Shown piece by piece: positions 55,079 through 64,000 of a stretch of DNA of 64,000 nt (positions are counted from its first letter, which is position 1; each line of letters opens with the position of its first letter). The notes below the pieces were generated by a model. The model searched no databases and had not been told where the DNA came from. It was given only the letters and a program-made list of their open reading frames with translations. Both the position numbers and the translations under genes were made by a program. This DNA is from Zoogloeaceae bacterium. GTDB taxonomy: Bacteria > Pseudomonadota > Gammaproteobacteria > Burkholderiales > Rhodocyclaceae. The stretch is taken from positions 27,461 to 91,460 of the forward strand of contig JAITSU010000068.1 of the NCBI GenBank assembly GCA_031287525.1, written 5' to 3'.

Positions 55079-57872
55079 TTACAAACACACCCTGAATTTT
55101 CCCGACACGCCTTTCCCCATGCGCGGCGATTTGCCCAGGCGCGAGCCAATATGGGTCGCGGCATGGCAGGAGAAAAAGCTCTACCAGAAAATCCGCGCTA
55201 TTTGCGCCGGTCGTCCGCGCTTTACCCTGCACGACGGCCCGCCCTATGCCAATGGCGATATTCACATCGGACACGCGGTGAACAAGGTGTTGAAGGACAT
55301 CATCGTGCGGAGCAAGACGCTGGCGGGGTTCGATGCGCCCTATGTGCCGGGCTGGGATTGCCACGGCTTGCCCATTGAGCATCAGATTGAAAAACTGCAC
55401 GGCAAGCATCTGCCCGCCGACAAGGTGCGTGAACTCTGCCGCGCCTATGCCGCAGAGCAGGTGGAACGGCAGAAAAAGGATTTTATTCGTCTGGGCGTTT
55501 TAGGCGATTGGGATAATCCTTACCTCACGATGGATTTTCAGGCGGAAGCCGACGAAATCCGCGCTTTAGGCAAAATTCTGGAACAGGGCTACCTGTATCA
55601 GGGCTTGAAGCCGGTGAACTGGTGCATGGATTGCGGCTCGGCGCTGGCGGAAGCGGAAGTGGAATACGAGGATAAAACCTCGACCGCCATCGACGTGGCG
55701 TTTCCCGTTGCGGGCGAAGAACTTGCCAAACTCGCGGCGATTTTCGGCTTGCCCGCCATCAGCGCCCCCGTCTTCGCCGTCATCTGGACAACCACGCCGT
55801 GGACGCTGCCCGCCAATGAAGCGGTGTGTGTGCATCCCGAATTCACCTACGAATTGCGTGATACGCCGCGCGGCAAACTGATTTTGGGGCGCGAACTGGC
55901 GGATGCCGCTTTGTCGCGTTACGCGTTGTCGGGCGAAATTTTGGCGACCTGCTCCGGCGTCGCGCTGGAAGGTCTGGCGCTAAACCACCCGTTTCAATCG
56001 AGAAACGTAAACATCATCTGCGGTGAACACGTCACCACCGAGGCGGGTACGGGTCTCGTGCATACCGCCCCGGCGCACGGCGCGGACGACTATGTGGTGG
56101 GCAAGCGTTACGGCCTGCCCGTGAATAATCCGGTGGGTAACGACGGCGCGTTTCTGGCGAACACGCCCGCGATGTCCGTGGGTGATTTGGCGGGTAAAAG
56201 CGTTTGGGACGCCAATCCGCTGGTGGTCGAGGAACTCGAAACCCAAGGGCTGCTTTTGCAACAGGAAAAAATCCGCCACAGCTACCCGCATTGCTGGCGG
56301 CATAAAACGCCCATCATCTTCCGCGCCACGACACAATGGTTTATCGGCATGACGCAACACGCAGGGAACGATGAAACGAATCCCACCCTGCGCGAAATCG
56401 CTGAAAAAGCCGTCGAAAATACGGATTTCTTCCCCGCGTGGGGACGCGCCCGACTCGAAGGCATGATGAAAACCCGCCCCGACTGGTGCATCTCGCGCCA
56501 ACGCAACTGGGGTGTGCCGATTCCCTTCTTTTTGCACAAGGAAACCGGACAGCCGCATCCGCGCACGCCGGAATTCATCGAAGCCGTGGCAAAGCGGGTT
56601 GAGCAATCCGGCATCGAAGCGTGGTTCTCGCTCGACCCCGCCGAATGGCTGGGCGGCGAGGCAAAAGACTACGTGAAAATGAAAGACACCCTTGATGTCT
56701 GGTTTGATTCCGGCTCAACCCATTGGCATGTCATGCGCGGCTCGCACGACGACGCCCACGACTGGCCTGCCGATCTCTATCTGGAAGGCTCTGACCAGCA
56801 TCGCGGCTGGTTCCAGAGTTCGCTCCTGACGGGCTGCGCTCTTGACGGTCACGCCCCTTACAAGGCATTGCTTACGCATGGCTTCGTGGTCGACGGCAAG
56901 GGGCGCAAGATGTCAAAATCATTGGGCAATGTCATCGCGCCGCAACAGATGGCGGACAAAATGGGCGTGGAAATCCTGCGCCTGTGGATTGCCTCAACCG
57001 ACTATTCCGGCGAACTCTCGCTCTCTGACGAAATTTTGAAGCGCGTCGTCGAAGCCTACCGCCGCATCCGCAATACCGTGCGCTTCCTGCTCGCCAACGT
57101 CGCCGATTTTGACGCCGAAAAAGATATGTTGCCGGTTGAGGAATGGCTGGAAATCGACCGTTATGCCCTCGTGCTGACCCATGCCTTGCAGCGCGAAGTC
57201 ACGGCGAATTACGACGCCTACGAATTTCACCCCATCGCGCAGGCCTTGCAAAATTTCTGTTCCGAAGATTTGGGCGCTTTCTACGTCAATATCCTGAAAG
57301 ACCGCATCTATACCACGGCGGAAAAATCCCGTTCCCGCCGTTCGGCGCAAAGCGCCCTCTGGCACATCACCCAGACCCTCGTCCGGCTGATGGCGCCCAT
57401 TTTGAGTTTCACCGCCGAAGAAATCTGGCAAACGCTGACCCAAAACCCGGATGATTCGGTCATGCTCCACACCTGGCACGAACTTCCTGCCGTGTCGAAT
57501 GAAGCGAAACTGGCGACACGCTGGACGCACATCAACGCCGCGCGTACCGAAGTGTTGAAGGCGCTGGAAATCCTGCGTACCGAAGGCAAAATCGGCGCGG
57601 ACTTGCAGGCCGCCGTCACCCTCACCGCCGAAGGCGAACCATACGAAGCCCTCGCCGCGCTGGGCGACGACCTGAAATTTGTCTTCATCACCTCTGCCGC
57701 CACGTTGAAAAAAGGCAAATTCGCCGTCGAAGTCGCTCCCACCCCCGGCGTTAAATGCGAACGCTGTTGGCATGTGCGCGAAGAGGTCGGCGCAAACGCC
57801 GAACATCCCGACCTCTGCGAACGCTGCGTCAGCAACCTGTATGGCGAAGGCGAGGCGCGGGAATATGCGTAA
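55071..57872 (+). CDS. ileS: Isoleucyl-tRNA synthetase
   Basis: 933 aa, typical for type 1 bacterial IleRS. HIGH motif in [21 protein letters not shown] in [17 protein letters not shown], and the C-terminal zinc site [12 protein letters not shown] plus [13 protein letters not shown], which marks the bacterial cytosolic, mupirocin-sensitive type. Editing domain from ~190-400. In the ribF-ileS-lspA order; 8-bp overlaps on both sides suggest one operon. Confidence 0.97.
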   Translation: MADYKHTLNFPDTPFPMRGDLPRREPIWVAAWQEKKLYQKIRAICAGRPRFTLHDGPPYANGDIHIGHAVNKVLKDIIVRSKTLAGFDAPYVPGWDCHGLPIEHQIEKLHGKHLPADKVRELCRAYAAEQVERQKKDFIRLGVLGDWDNPYLTMDFQAEADEIRALGKILEQGYLYQGLKPVNWCMDCGSALAEAEVEYEDKTSTAIDVAFPVAGEELAKLAAIFGLPAISAPVFAVIWTTTPWTLPANEAVCVHPEFTYELRDTPRGKLILGRELADAALSRYALSGEILATCSGVALEGLALNHPFQSRNVNIICGEHVTTEAGTGLVHTAPAHGADDYVVGKRYGLPVNNPVGNDGAFLANTPAMSVGDLAGKSVWDANPLVVEELETQGLLLQQEKIRHSYPHCWRHKTPIIFRATTQWFIGMTQHAGNDETNPTLREIAEKAVENTDFFPAWGRARLEGMMKTRPDWCISRQRNWGVPIPFFLHKETGQPHPRTPEFIEAVAKRVEQSGIEAWFSLDPAEWLGGEAKDYVKMKDTLDVWFDSGSTHWHVMRGSHDDAHDWPADLYLEGSDQHRGWFQSSLLTGCALDGHAPYKALLTHGFVVDGKGRKMSKSLGNVIAPQQMADKMGVEILRLWIASTDYSGELSLSDEILKRVVEAYRRIRNTVRFLLANVADFDAEKDMLPVEEWLEIDRYALVLTHALQREVTANYDAYEFHPIAQALQNFCSEDLGAFYVNILKDRIYTTAEKSRSRRSAQSALWHITQTLVRLMAPILSFTAEEIWQTLTQNPDDSVMLHTWHELPAVSNEAKLATRWTHINAARTEVLKALEILRTEGKIGADLQAAVTLTAEGEPYEALAALGDDLKFVFITSAATLKKGKFAVEVAPTPGVKCERCWHVREEVGANAEHPDLCERCVSNLYGEGEAREYA

Positions 57873-58374
57873 ACTGACGCATCAATCAGCGCGTCTGTTC
57901 GCGCTCTGGCTCGCCGCCGCCGCCCTCGTGGTCGTGGCAGACCAGACCAGCAAACTCGCCGTGCTCGCCCATTTTCAATTGGGCGAACGCTTGCCGCTGA
58001 CCGGCTTTTTCAATCTCGTGCTGGTGTATAACCCCGGTTCCGCGTTCAGTCTGCTGGCGGACGCGGGCGGTTGGCAAAAATGGTTCTTCACCGCCCTCGC
58101 CCTCGTCATTTCCGTCTGGATACTCCACGCGCTCTGGCAACAGCCCGAACAAAAACTGCAAAGCGCGGCCTTGACCCTCATCATGGGCGGCGCCATCGGC
58201 AACGTCATCGACCGCCTCGCCTACGGCGCGGTTGTGGATTTTCTCGATGTCTACATCGCCCACTGGCACTGGCCAGCCTTCAACATCGCCGATTCGGGGA
58301 TTTGCGTGGGGGCGGCGCTATTGTTGTGGGCAACATGGCGCAATGAACATTCCGAACAAGAAGCAAACAAGTGA
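57865..58374 (+). CDS. lspA: Lipoprotein signal peptidase (signal peptidase II)
   Basis: 169 aa from ATG 57865, overlapping ileS by 8 bp. Four transmembrane helices, conserved [20 protein letters not shown], and the catalytic Asp pair in [20 protein letters not shown] and [15 protein letters not shown]. Cleaves lipoprotein signals before the lipid-modified Cys; the NlpC/P60 protein of this window would be a substrate. Confidence 0.95.
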   Translation: MRKLTHQSARLFALWLAAAALVVVADQTSKLAVLAHFQLGERLPLTGFFNLVLVYNPGSAFSLLADAGGWQKWFFTALALVISVWILHALWQQPEQKLQSAALTLIMGGAIGNVIDRLAYGAVVDFLDVYIAHWHWPAFNIADSGICVGAALLLWATWRNEHSEQEANK

Positions 58375-58403
58375 TTTTGCCGCTATGCGTCTAACCCTGC
58401 TTC

Positions 58404-58477
58404 GTAGGGGCGGGTTTCAAACCTGCCCACCGTTACGGCATCGGGGCGATCAGGGCAGGTTTGAAACCTGCCCCTAC
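58404..58477. repeat. REPIN-like doublet, GTAGGGGCGGGTTT family
   Basis: 74 bp bounded by GTAGGGGCGGGTTTCAAACC and GGTTTGAAACCTGCCCCTAC, two hairpins in inverted arrangement around ~26 bases. It follows lspA and is followed by a C-rich CCCCTCTCC/GGAGAGGGG palindrome (58487-58519). Confidence 0.85.
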
Positions 58478-58567
58478 AAAACCTCTCCCCCGCCCCCTCT
58501 CCCACAAGGAGAGAGGGGAGATTCGAGCGGCTTCGCCGCCTTTGATAGCTGACCTCTGATATCTGCC

Positions 58568-61036
58568 ATGAGCACTGACGAACAAACCCCCGACCTTTTC
58601 GCTGAACTGTCTGCCGAACCGCCCGCCGACGCGGGTCAATCCGTCGCCACGCTGGAAGCGCCGCCACCGGATATTCCGCCGCCGCCCCCGCCTTCCGGTC
58701 TTGCCTTGAACATTCAGGATGAGGACGATGGCACGAGCGTGTTGCTGCATGAATCGGCTTCGCGCGATTATCTTGAATACGCGGTGGCGGTGGTCAAGGG
58801 GCGGGCGTTGCCGGACGTGAAGGATGGCATGAAGCCGGTGCAGCGGCGGGTGTTGTTTACCATGCGTGAGCTGGGGCTTTCCGCAACGACCAAGCCGGTG
58901 AAATCCGCCCGCGTGGTGGGCGATGTGATGGGTAAATACCACCCGCATGGCGACGCCTCCATTTATGACGCGATGGTGCGCGTGGCGCAGCCCTTTATGT
59001 TGCGTTATCCGCTGGTGGATGGTCAGGGCAATTTTGGCTCGCGCGATGGCGACAGCGCCGCCGCCATGCGGTACACGGAAGCGCGGCTGACGCCCATTGC
59101 CGACCTGTTGCTCTCTGAACTCTCCGAAGGCACGGTCGATTTTCAGTCCAATTATGACGGCGCGTTTGATGAGCCGGCGTTTCTTCCGGCGCGGCTGCCG
59201 TTTTTGCTGCTGAATGGCGCGTCCGGCATTGCCGTGGGCATGGCGACCGAAATTCCGTCGCACAATCTGCGCGAAACCGCCAACGCCGCCATTCACCTGC
59301 TGCAACACCCGGACGCCAGTCTGGAAGCGGTGCTCGCGCACATTCCCGGGCCCGATTATCCCGGCGGCGCGCAGATTATTTCCACCTCCGCCGACATCGC
59401 CGCCGCCTATCGCGCGGGACGCGGCAGCTTGCGGGTACGGGCGCGTTACGAGATTGAGGAATTGGCGCGCGGCGCGTGGCAGGTGGTGTTCCGGGAACTG
59501 CCGCCGGGCGTTTCGGCGGCAAAGGTATTGTCTGAAATCGGCGCGATGATGAATCCCCAGCCCCGCGCCGGGAAAAAGAGCATTGAGCAATCCGCCGCGC
59601 AGTTGAAAAACCTGTTCGCCTCACAACTGGACAAGGCGCGGGATGAATCCGGCAAGGACGACGATGTGCGTCTCGTTTTTGAGCCTTCGAGTTCCCGCCA
59701 GAACCGCGAGGAATTCGTCGCTCTGCTGCTCGCTCACACCAGTCTGGAAACCAACGCGCCGATCAATCTCGTCGCCGTGGGGCTGGATGGTCGCCCCTGC
59801 CAGAAATCGCTGCCGGACATTCTGGGCGAGTGGTGCCGCTTCCGCACACGCACGGTGACGCGCCGCACAAGGCATCGGCTGCAAAAAACCGAAGACCGCA
59901 TCCACATCCTCGAAGGGCGGCACATCGTCTTTCTGAACATCGACGAGGTGATTCACCTCATCCGCGAATCGGACGAACCCAAACCCGCGCTGATGACCCG
60001 CTTCGCCCTCTCTGACCGGCAAGCCGAGGACATTCTGGAAATCCGCCTCCGCCAACTGGCGCGGCTGGAAGGCATCAAAATCGAACAGGAACTCGCCAGA
60101 CTGCGCGAGGAACAGGAAGGGCTGGAACGCTTGCTGGGCGATGAAAACCTGCTCAAAAAACTGGTGATCCGCGAAATCCGCGATGACGCGCAAAAATACG
60201 GCGATGACCGTCGCACCCTGATCCAGCCCGCAGCCACCGCCTCCCGCGCCGAAGTCGCCGCCATCGCCGATGAGCCGGTCACGGTCATCGTCTCCGAAAA
60301 AGGCTGGGCGCGTGTGCGGCAGGGGCACGACCTCGATCTTTCCGGCATCGCTTTCAAGGATGGCGACCGTTTGGGTGGAGCGCATGAATGCCGCAGCGTC
60401 GACTCGCTCGCCATCCTCGCCGACGACGGTCGCGCCTACACCGTCGCCGTCGCCCAACTGCCCGATGGCAGAGGCATGGGCGCGCCGCTCTCCTCCTTCG
60501 TGGATATGGGAACCAGCCGTATCGCGCATGTCATCGTCGGCAAGCCGGAAGAAACCTGGTTCATCGCCAAAAATTCCGGCTACGGCTTCATCTGTACCCT
60601 CGCCGATCTCTTTTCACGCCAGAGGGCGGGCAAGGCGTTTCTCTCTGTGGAAGACCACGCCCGCATCCTGCCGCCAGAGCGCGTCCTGCCCGCCGTGCCG
60701 GGAATGGAAGCCCACCTTGCCGCGCTCTCCAGCGACGGACGGCTGCTCATCTTCCCGCTGGAACAGATGAAACGACTCTCCGGCGGCAAGGGTGTGCAAA
60801 TCATCGGCTTGAGAGGCAGCGAAACCCTGACGCAAACCCTGGTCAGCCCCGGCCCCATCGTAAAAATCTGCGGCGTGTTCCGGGGCAAGGCAAAAGAAAC
60901 GCGCTCCGAAGCCCATCATCTCGGACATCGCGCCCGCCGGGGCGCGGGCGTCGGCGTCATCAAAGACCCCGTGCTGCAAATTTCGAAAACGCAGGAAATG
61001 CCACCGGAGCCGCCGGATTTGTTAACCCCGCAATGA
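58568..61036 (+). CDS. parC: DNA topoisomerase IV subunit A
   Basis: 822 aa. GyrA/ParC fold: [18 protein letters not shown], catalytic Tyr in [20 protein letters not shown] (first 20 residues of that stretch), [17 protein letters not shown]. Shorter C-terminal beta-pinwheel without the GyrA-box (QRRGGKG), so ParC. N-terminal ~60 residues are Pro-rich and acidic ([13 protein letters not shown]), longer than usual. parE is not in the window. Alternative reading as GyrA is unlikely for that reason. Confidence 0.93.
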   Translation: MSTDEQTPDLFAELSAEPPADAGQSVATLEAPPPDIPPPPPPSGLALNIQDEDDGTSVLLHESASRDYLEYAVAVVKGRALPDVKDGMKPVQRRVLFTMRELGLSATTKPVKSARVVGDVMGKYHPHGDASIYDAMVRVAQPFMLRYPLVDGQGNFGSRDGDSAAAMRYTEARLTPIADLLLSELSEGTVDFQSNYDGAFDEPAFLPARLPFLLLNGASGIAVGMATEIPSHNLRETANAAIHLLQHPDASLEAVLAHIPGPDYPGGAQIISTSADIAAAYRAGRGSLRVRARYEIEELARGAWQVVFRELPPGVSAAKVLSEIGAMMNPQPRAGKKSIEQSAAQLKNLFASQLDKARDESGKDDDVRLVFEPSSSRQNREEFVALLLAHTSLETNAPINLVAVGLDGRPCQKSLPDILGEWCRFRTRTVTRRTRHRLQKTEDRIHILEGRHIVFLNIDEVIHLIRESDEPKPALMTRFALSDRQAEDILEIRLRQLARLEGIKIEQELARLREEQEGLERLLGDENLLKKLVIREIRDDAQKYGDDRRTLIQPAATASRAEVAAIADEPVTVIVSEKGWARVRQGHDLDLSGIAFKDGDRLGGAHECRSVDSLAILADDGRAYTVAVAQLPDGRGMGAPLSSFVDMGTSRIAHVIVGKPEETWFIAKNSGYGFICTLADLFSRQRAGKAFLSVEDHARILPPERVLPAVPGMEAHLAALSSDGRLLIFPLEQMKRLSGGKGVQIIGLRGSETLTQTLVSPGPIVKICGVFRGKAKETRSEAHHLGHRARRGAGVGVIKDPVLQISKTQEMPPEPPDLLTPQ

Positions 61037-61046
61037 GTCCCCTGTC

Positions 61047-61766
61047 ATGTCCACTACAAAATTTCGTTCCCTGTCCATCATCGTGTTGCTGCTGCTCATG
61101 GGGCTGGCGCTGTTTTTTCTGGATCGTCGCACCAGTTTTTTCGACGGCGCGGTGGACGATACCCCTGCTGTAAACGTCATTCCCCGACCAGAAAACTGGG
61201 CTGTATCCATCGACAAACGCTTCAATCTGTATGAGATTGAACCCAATCTCTATCGCAGCGCCTTGCCCGACAGCGAAGCGTTGCCCCGGCTTGAGGCGTT
61301 GGGCATTGCCACGGTCATCAACTTCTATCAGCAGAGCGACGCCAGTTGGCTGTCCGCGCCGCAGGTACGCCAGATTCACCTGCCCCTGCGCGCCGACAGG
61401 ATAACGGACACGGAGGCGCTCGAAGCGTTACGCGCGATTCGGCAGGCGCAAGGCGAAGGCGCTGTCCTGATCCATTGCAAGCATGGACAGAATCGCACCG
61501 GACTTATCGCGGCGCTGTATCGCGTCGTTTATCAGGGTTGGAGCAAGGAGCAGGCGCGGGCGGAAATGCTTGGCGGCGGCTTTGGCGGCGAAGAACGCCT
61601 GGATGACGCCCTGCGTTACCTGCGCCGTGTCGATATCGACAAAATCAAGGCGGCGCTGGCAAGTGGCGCTTGCAGCACAAGCCCGTGGGCATGGTGTACG
61701 CTCAAAGGCTGGTTCAGTCATGACAACAAGGCTGACGTTCCCCATAAATCCGCCCCTCAATCCTGA
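61047..61766 (+). CDS. Membrane-anchored dual-specificity/tyrosine phosphatase
   Basis: 239 aa. N-terminal membrane anchor (SIIVLLLLMGLALFFL), then a DSP-type domain: NLYRSALPDSEALPRLEALG, IATVINFYQQSDA, and the signature HCKHGQNRTGLIAALYRVVY (HCx5RT, catalytic Cys). It faces the periplasm if the anchor is a simple signal anchor. DSP-like enzymes in this setting may act on phospholipid or glycan phosphates rather than proteins. The LTA-synthase-like gene begins 34 bp later. Confidence 0.88.
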   Translation: MSTTKFRSLSIIVLLLLMGLALFFLDRRTSFFDGAVDDTPAVNVIPRPENWAVSIDKRFNLYEIEPNLYRSALPDSEALPRLEALGIATVINFYQQSDASWLSAPQVRQIHLPLRADRITDTEALEALRAIRQAQGEGAVLIHCKHGQNRTGLIAALYRVVYQGWSKEQARAEMLGGGFGGEERLDDALRYLRRVDIDKIKAALASGACSTSPWAWCTLKGWFSHDNKADVPHKSAPQS

Positions 61767-61800
61767 TTGATTTTTTGCATTCCGAAAGGCGCTCTCCGCC

Positions 61801-63873
61801 ATGTTTCGCCACACATCTGCCCATACCGGAATCGGTCTCGCCCAACATCTGGCTTTTCTGTCGGGATGCGTGGTCTCGTTGCTGATCCTGCTGACGCTGT
61901 TACGTCTCGCCCTGTTGTTGTTCAACTACGAGTTGGCGGGTGACACAAGCTGGCTCAATCTGGCGGAGGCTTTCGGCAATGGTCTGCGTTTTGACCTGCG
62001 GCTGGCGGTCTGGCTCTGCGTCCCCCTGATTCTGGCGTTGGCGTATCGCCCGGCAATGACGCGCCGCCTCTGGCAGCGCCTTTGGCTGGGCGTCTGCGCC
62101 AGTCTGGTCATTCTGCTCGGCATGATTGAGCTTAATTTTTATCAGGAATTTCACCAGAGGTTAAATGCTCTCGTCTTTCAATATCTGCAAGAAGACCCGG
62201 CAACCGTGCTGAGTATGCTCTGGTACGGTTTCCCGGTACTGCGCCTGTTATGCGTCTGGCTGATTTTGAGCGCGGCATTTTTCATCCTGCTGGGCTGGCT
62301 CGACCGGCGCACACGGGGAGAGGCGCGGGTCACGGGCGGATTCAGGTCACGCCCACGGGCATCGAGGTTTGGTTCCGCGCTGACGCTGCTCATCTGTCTG
62401 GCGCTCGCGGCAGTCGCCATCCGTGGCACCTTGCGTCAAGGGCCGCCCCTGCGCTGGGGCGACGCGTTTACGACCGATTCAACCTTTGCCAATCACCTGG
62501 GGCTTAACGGCACATGGAGCCTCTATGAAGCCGCCAAAAACCACTACTCGGATCACCGCGCCAAGGTCTGGAAAGACCGGATGCCCACCGAACAGGCGAC
62601 CGCCCTGACCCGCGCGCTCCTGCTCACGGAACACGAACAGTTGGTCGACGCGGACAGCGCGGCGGTTCGCCGTGACTTTCTGCCGCCGCAAAACACGCGC
62701 CTGCCGATTCGTAATGTGGTCGTCATCCTGATGGAAAGTTTTGCCGGACACTTTGTTGGCGCGCTCGGCAGCGAGGCGGGCGTCACGCCGAATTTCGACG
62801 CGCTGAGCAAAGAAGGTCTGCTGTTTCGTAACTTTTTCTCCAATGGCACCCATACCCATCAGGGCATGTTCGCCACGATGGCCTCCTTCCCGAATTTACC
62901 CGGTTTTGAATACCTGATGCAGACGCCGGAAGGCGGCAATCAATTCTCCGGTCTTCCGCAATTACTCAGCGCCCGCGACTTCGACGACCTGTATGTCTAC
63001 AACGGCGATTTTGCGTGGGACAACCAACAGGGTTTTTTCAGCAATCAGGGCATGACCCGTTTTATCGGGCGCAATGACTACATCAACCCTGTCATCTCCG
63101 ACCCGACCTGGGGTGTCTCCGATCAGGACATGTTTGACCGCGCCGCTGAAGAACTGGCGAAGCAAGACCCCGCCGGCAAACCCTTCTACGCACTACTTCA
63201 GACGCTTTCAAACCATACGCCTTATGCGCTGCCGAATCCTCTGCCGGTTCAAGCCGTCACCGGCCAAGGCTCGCTGGATGAACATCTGACGGCGATGCGC
63301 TATTCCGATTGGGCTTTGGGACAATTTTTTGAGAAAGCGCGGCAATCTCCGTATTTCAAAAACACCCTGTTCGTGGTGGTGGGCGATCATGGCTTTGGCG
63401 CGCATGAGCAACTCACGGAAATGGACTTATACCGTTTTCATGTCCCTCTGCTCTTGATCGCGCCCGGCATTCAGGAAACCTTCGGCAAGACACAGGATAC
63501 CGTCGGCAGCCAGGTCGACATCGTGCCGACCATCATGGGACGGTTGGGGGGCGCGGTACGCCACCAGTGCTGGGGACGCGACCTGTTGAGCCTGCCCGCC
63601 GATGACAACGGCTTTGCCATCATCAAGCCCTCCGGCAGTGACCAGACCGTTGCCATCATCCGGGGAGAACATCTGCTGGTACTGCCCAGGGACATGCCGG
63701 GTCGCCGCTATCGCTACCGTCTCGGCGCCGCGCCGCAAGGAACGCTCATCCCCGCAAGCGAAACCACGACGCAGGATAACGTCATGGAGCGACAATTACA
63801 GGCTTACCTGCAAACCGCAACCCATAGCCTGCTCGACAATACCGCAGGCGTTACCGACAAGCCCTCAAGGTAG
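61801..63873 (+). CDS. LTA-synthase-like phosphoglycerol transferase (sulfatase family)
   Basis: 690 aa. About five transmembrane helices in residues ~15-220, then a periplasmic sulfatase domain: VVILMESFAGHFVGALGSEA (metal Glu), FFSNGTHTHQGMFATMASFP (nucleophile Thr), FVVVGDHGFGAHEQLTE (metal Asp-His). This is the LtaS/MdoB group moving phosphoglycerol or similar head groups, in a Gram-negative probably to periplasmic glucans or lipids. The TAG stop lies inside the GTAGGGCGCG repeat at 63870. The C-terminal ~15 residues are probably variable. Confidence 0.87.
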   Translation: MFRHTSAHTGIGLAQHLAFLSGCVVSLLILLTLLRLALLLFNYELAGDTSWLNLAEAFGNGLRFDLRLAVWLCVPLILALAYRPAMTRRLWQRLWLGVCASLVILLGMIELNFYQEFHQRLNALVFQYLQEDPATVLSMLWYGFPVLRLLCVWLILSAAFFILLGWLDRRTRGEARVTGGFRSRPRASRFGSALTLLICLALAAVAIRGTLRQGPPLRWGDAFTTDSTFANHLGLNGTWSLYEAAKNHYSDHRAKVWKDRMPTEQATALTRALLLTEHEQLVDADSAAVRRDFLPPQNTRLPIRNVVVILMESFAGHFVGALGSEAGVTPNFDALSKEGLLFRNFFSNGTHTHQGMFATMASFPNLPGFEYLMQTPEGGNQFSGLPQLLSARDFDDLYVYNGDFAWDNQQGFFSNQGMTRFIGRNDYINPVISDPTWGVSDQDMFDRAAEELAKQDPAGKPFYALLQTLSNHTPYALPNPLPVQAVTGQGSLDEHLTAMRYSDWALGQFFEKARQSPYFKNTLFVVVGDHGFGAHEQLTEMDLYRFHVPLLLIAPGIQETFGKTQDTVGSQVDIVPTIMGRLGGAVRHQCWGRDLLSLPADDNGFAIIKPSGSDQTVAIIRGEHLLVLPRDMPGRRYRYRLGAAPQGTLIPASETTTQDNVMERQLQAYLQTATHSLLDNTAGVTDKPSR

Positions 63874-63896
63874 GGCGCGCGCTCCGAGCGCGCCGC
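63870..63896. repeat. Palindromic repeat, GTAGGGCGCG family (variant)
   Basis: GTAGGGCGCG-CTCCGAG-CGCGCC, matching 20484-20510 with a few changes. It contains the stop codon of the preceding gene. Confidence 0.75.
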
Positions 63897-63899
63897 AGG

Positions 63900-64000
63900 C
63901 TGCTGACAAAGTTGCACAGAGCGTTTTTTTGAGTGAAGGTTTTCCTGGGAACGCCAGCGTCCACGCTGGCAGCGGTGTTTGTGCGGCAATCCGCGCTCAA
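63900..64000. mobile_element. Second copy of the candidate MITE, cut by the window edge
   Basis: From CTGCTGACAAA at 63900 the sequence follows 20514 onward to the window edge with a single difference seen (CAATCC for CAATCT). The right end with TTTGTCAACAG lies outside the window. Confidence 0.7.

Noticed and set aside
1..64000. tRNA, rRNA, riboswitch (FMN before ribF), prophage or IS transposase
   Set aside because: None was recognised by eye in the gaps; a covariance-model scan would be needed to exclude small RNAs.

Overview
The window looks like chromosomal DNA of a GC-rich betaproteobacterium. The evidence is gene order: leuC-leuD-leuB-asd-fimV-truA, rpsU-yqeY-dnaG-rpoD, lepA-lepB-(DUF4845)-rnc-era-recO, orn/M48 peptidase/rsgA and argD-argF beside a DUF3579 gene are arrangements I associate with Betaproteobacteria. 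A PhaR/PhaB pair, a PPK2-type polyphosphate kinase and a PiT phosphate transporter point to polyhydroxyalkanoate and polyphosphate metabolism. The exact order (Rhodocyclales-like or other) cannot be fixed from this sequence. No rRNA, tRNA, CRISPR array, prophage or transposase gene was seen.

Layout. 1-2.2 kb: a 5'-truncated methyltransferase and an EptA-type phosphoethanolamine transferase. 2.2-9.6 kb (minus strand): murI, the macromolecular-synthesis operon (rpsU, yqeY, dnaG, rpoD), truA and a CbiQ-like membrane protein. 9.6-19.1 kb (minus): two tandem FimV-family genes, asd, and leuC/leuD/leuB interrupted by an uncharacterised membrane protein gene. 19.2-26.6 kb: a GGDEF protein, a repeat block, miaA, ppk2, two unknown genes, a ZIP transporter, ispH and fkpB. 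26.7-32 kb (minus): recO, era, rnc, a DUF4845 gene, lepB, lepA. 32.3-39.5 kb: rimO, an FAD-linked dehydrogenase, an NlpC/P60 lipoprotein, pit, phaR, phaB, a di-haem cytochrome c. 39.5-46.5 kb: orn, an M48 peptidase, rsgA, a macrodomain protein, an alpha/beta hydrolase, argF, argD, DUF3579. 46.5-49.5 kb: an accessory cassette locus (below). 49.5-64 kb: rluA-like, queG, tsaE, amiC, a small membrane protein, ribF-ileS-lspA, parC, a membrane-anchored dual-specificity phosphatase and an LTA-synthase-like phosphoglycerol transferase.

The part that does not look ordinary is 46.6-49.2 kb. A minus-strand gene with a signal peptide is built of AT-rich cassettes of about 420-500 bp. Each encodes a diverged Ig/cadherin-like domain with a shared Y-x-P-[DN]-x-G-Y-[LV]-G motif. 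The cassettes are separated by nearly identical GC-rich linkers of about 85-95 bp that read in frame as EGASLxHPAEDVRATLA and EDYNTPASW. The third linker carries a run of nine C that puts the fourth cassette one base out of frame, and the last linker has a six-C run at the same site, so slippage could switch the downstream parts on and off. The whole block lies between two inverted copies (about 121 bp, roughly 89% identical by eye) of the sequence that encodes the signal peptide. This has the form of a shuffling or phase-variable surface-protein locus. It is an inference from one sequence.

A second theme is small dispersed palindromes: two-hairpin, REPIN-like elements of several families (GTAGGGCG... 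and GTGGCGGGAGCA...) in most longer intergenic gaps, and a candidate 143-bp MITE at 20.5 kb with a second copy at the right edge of the window.
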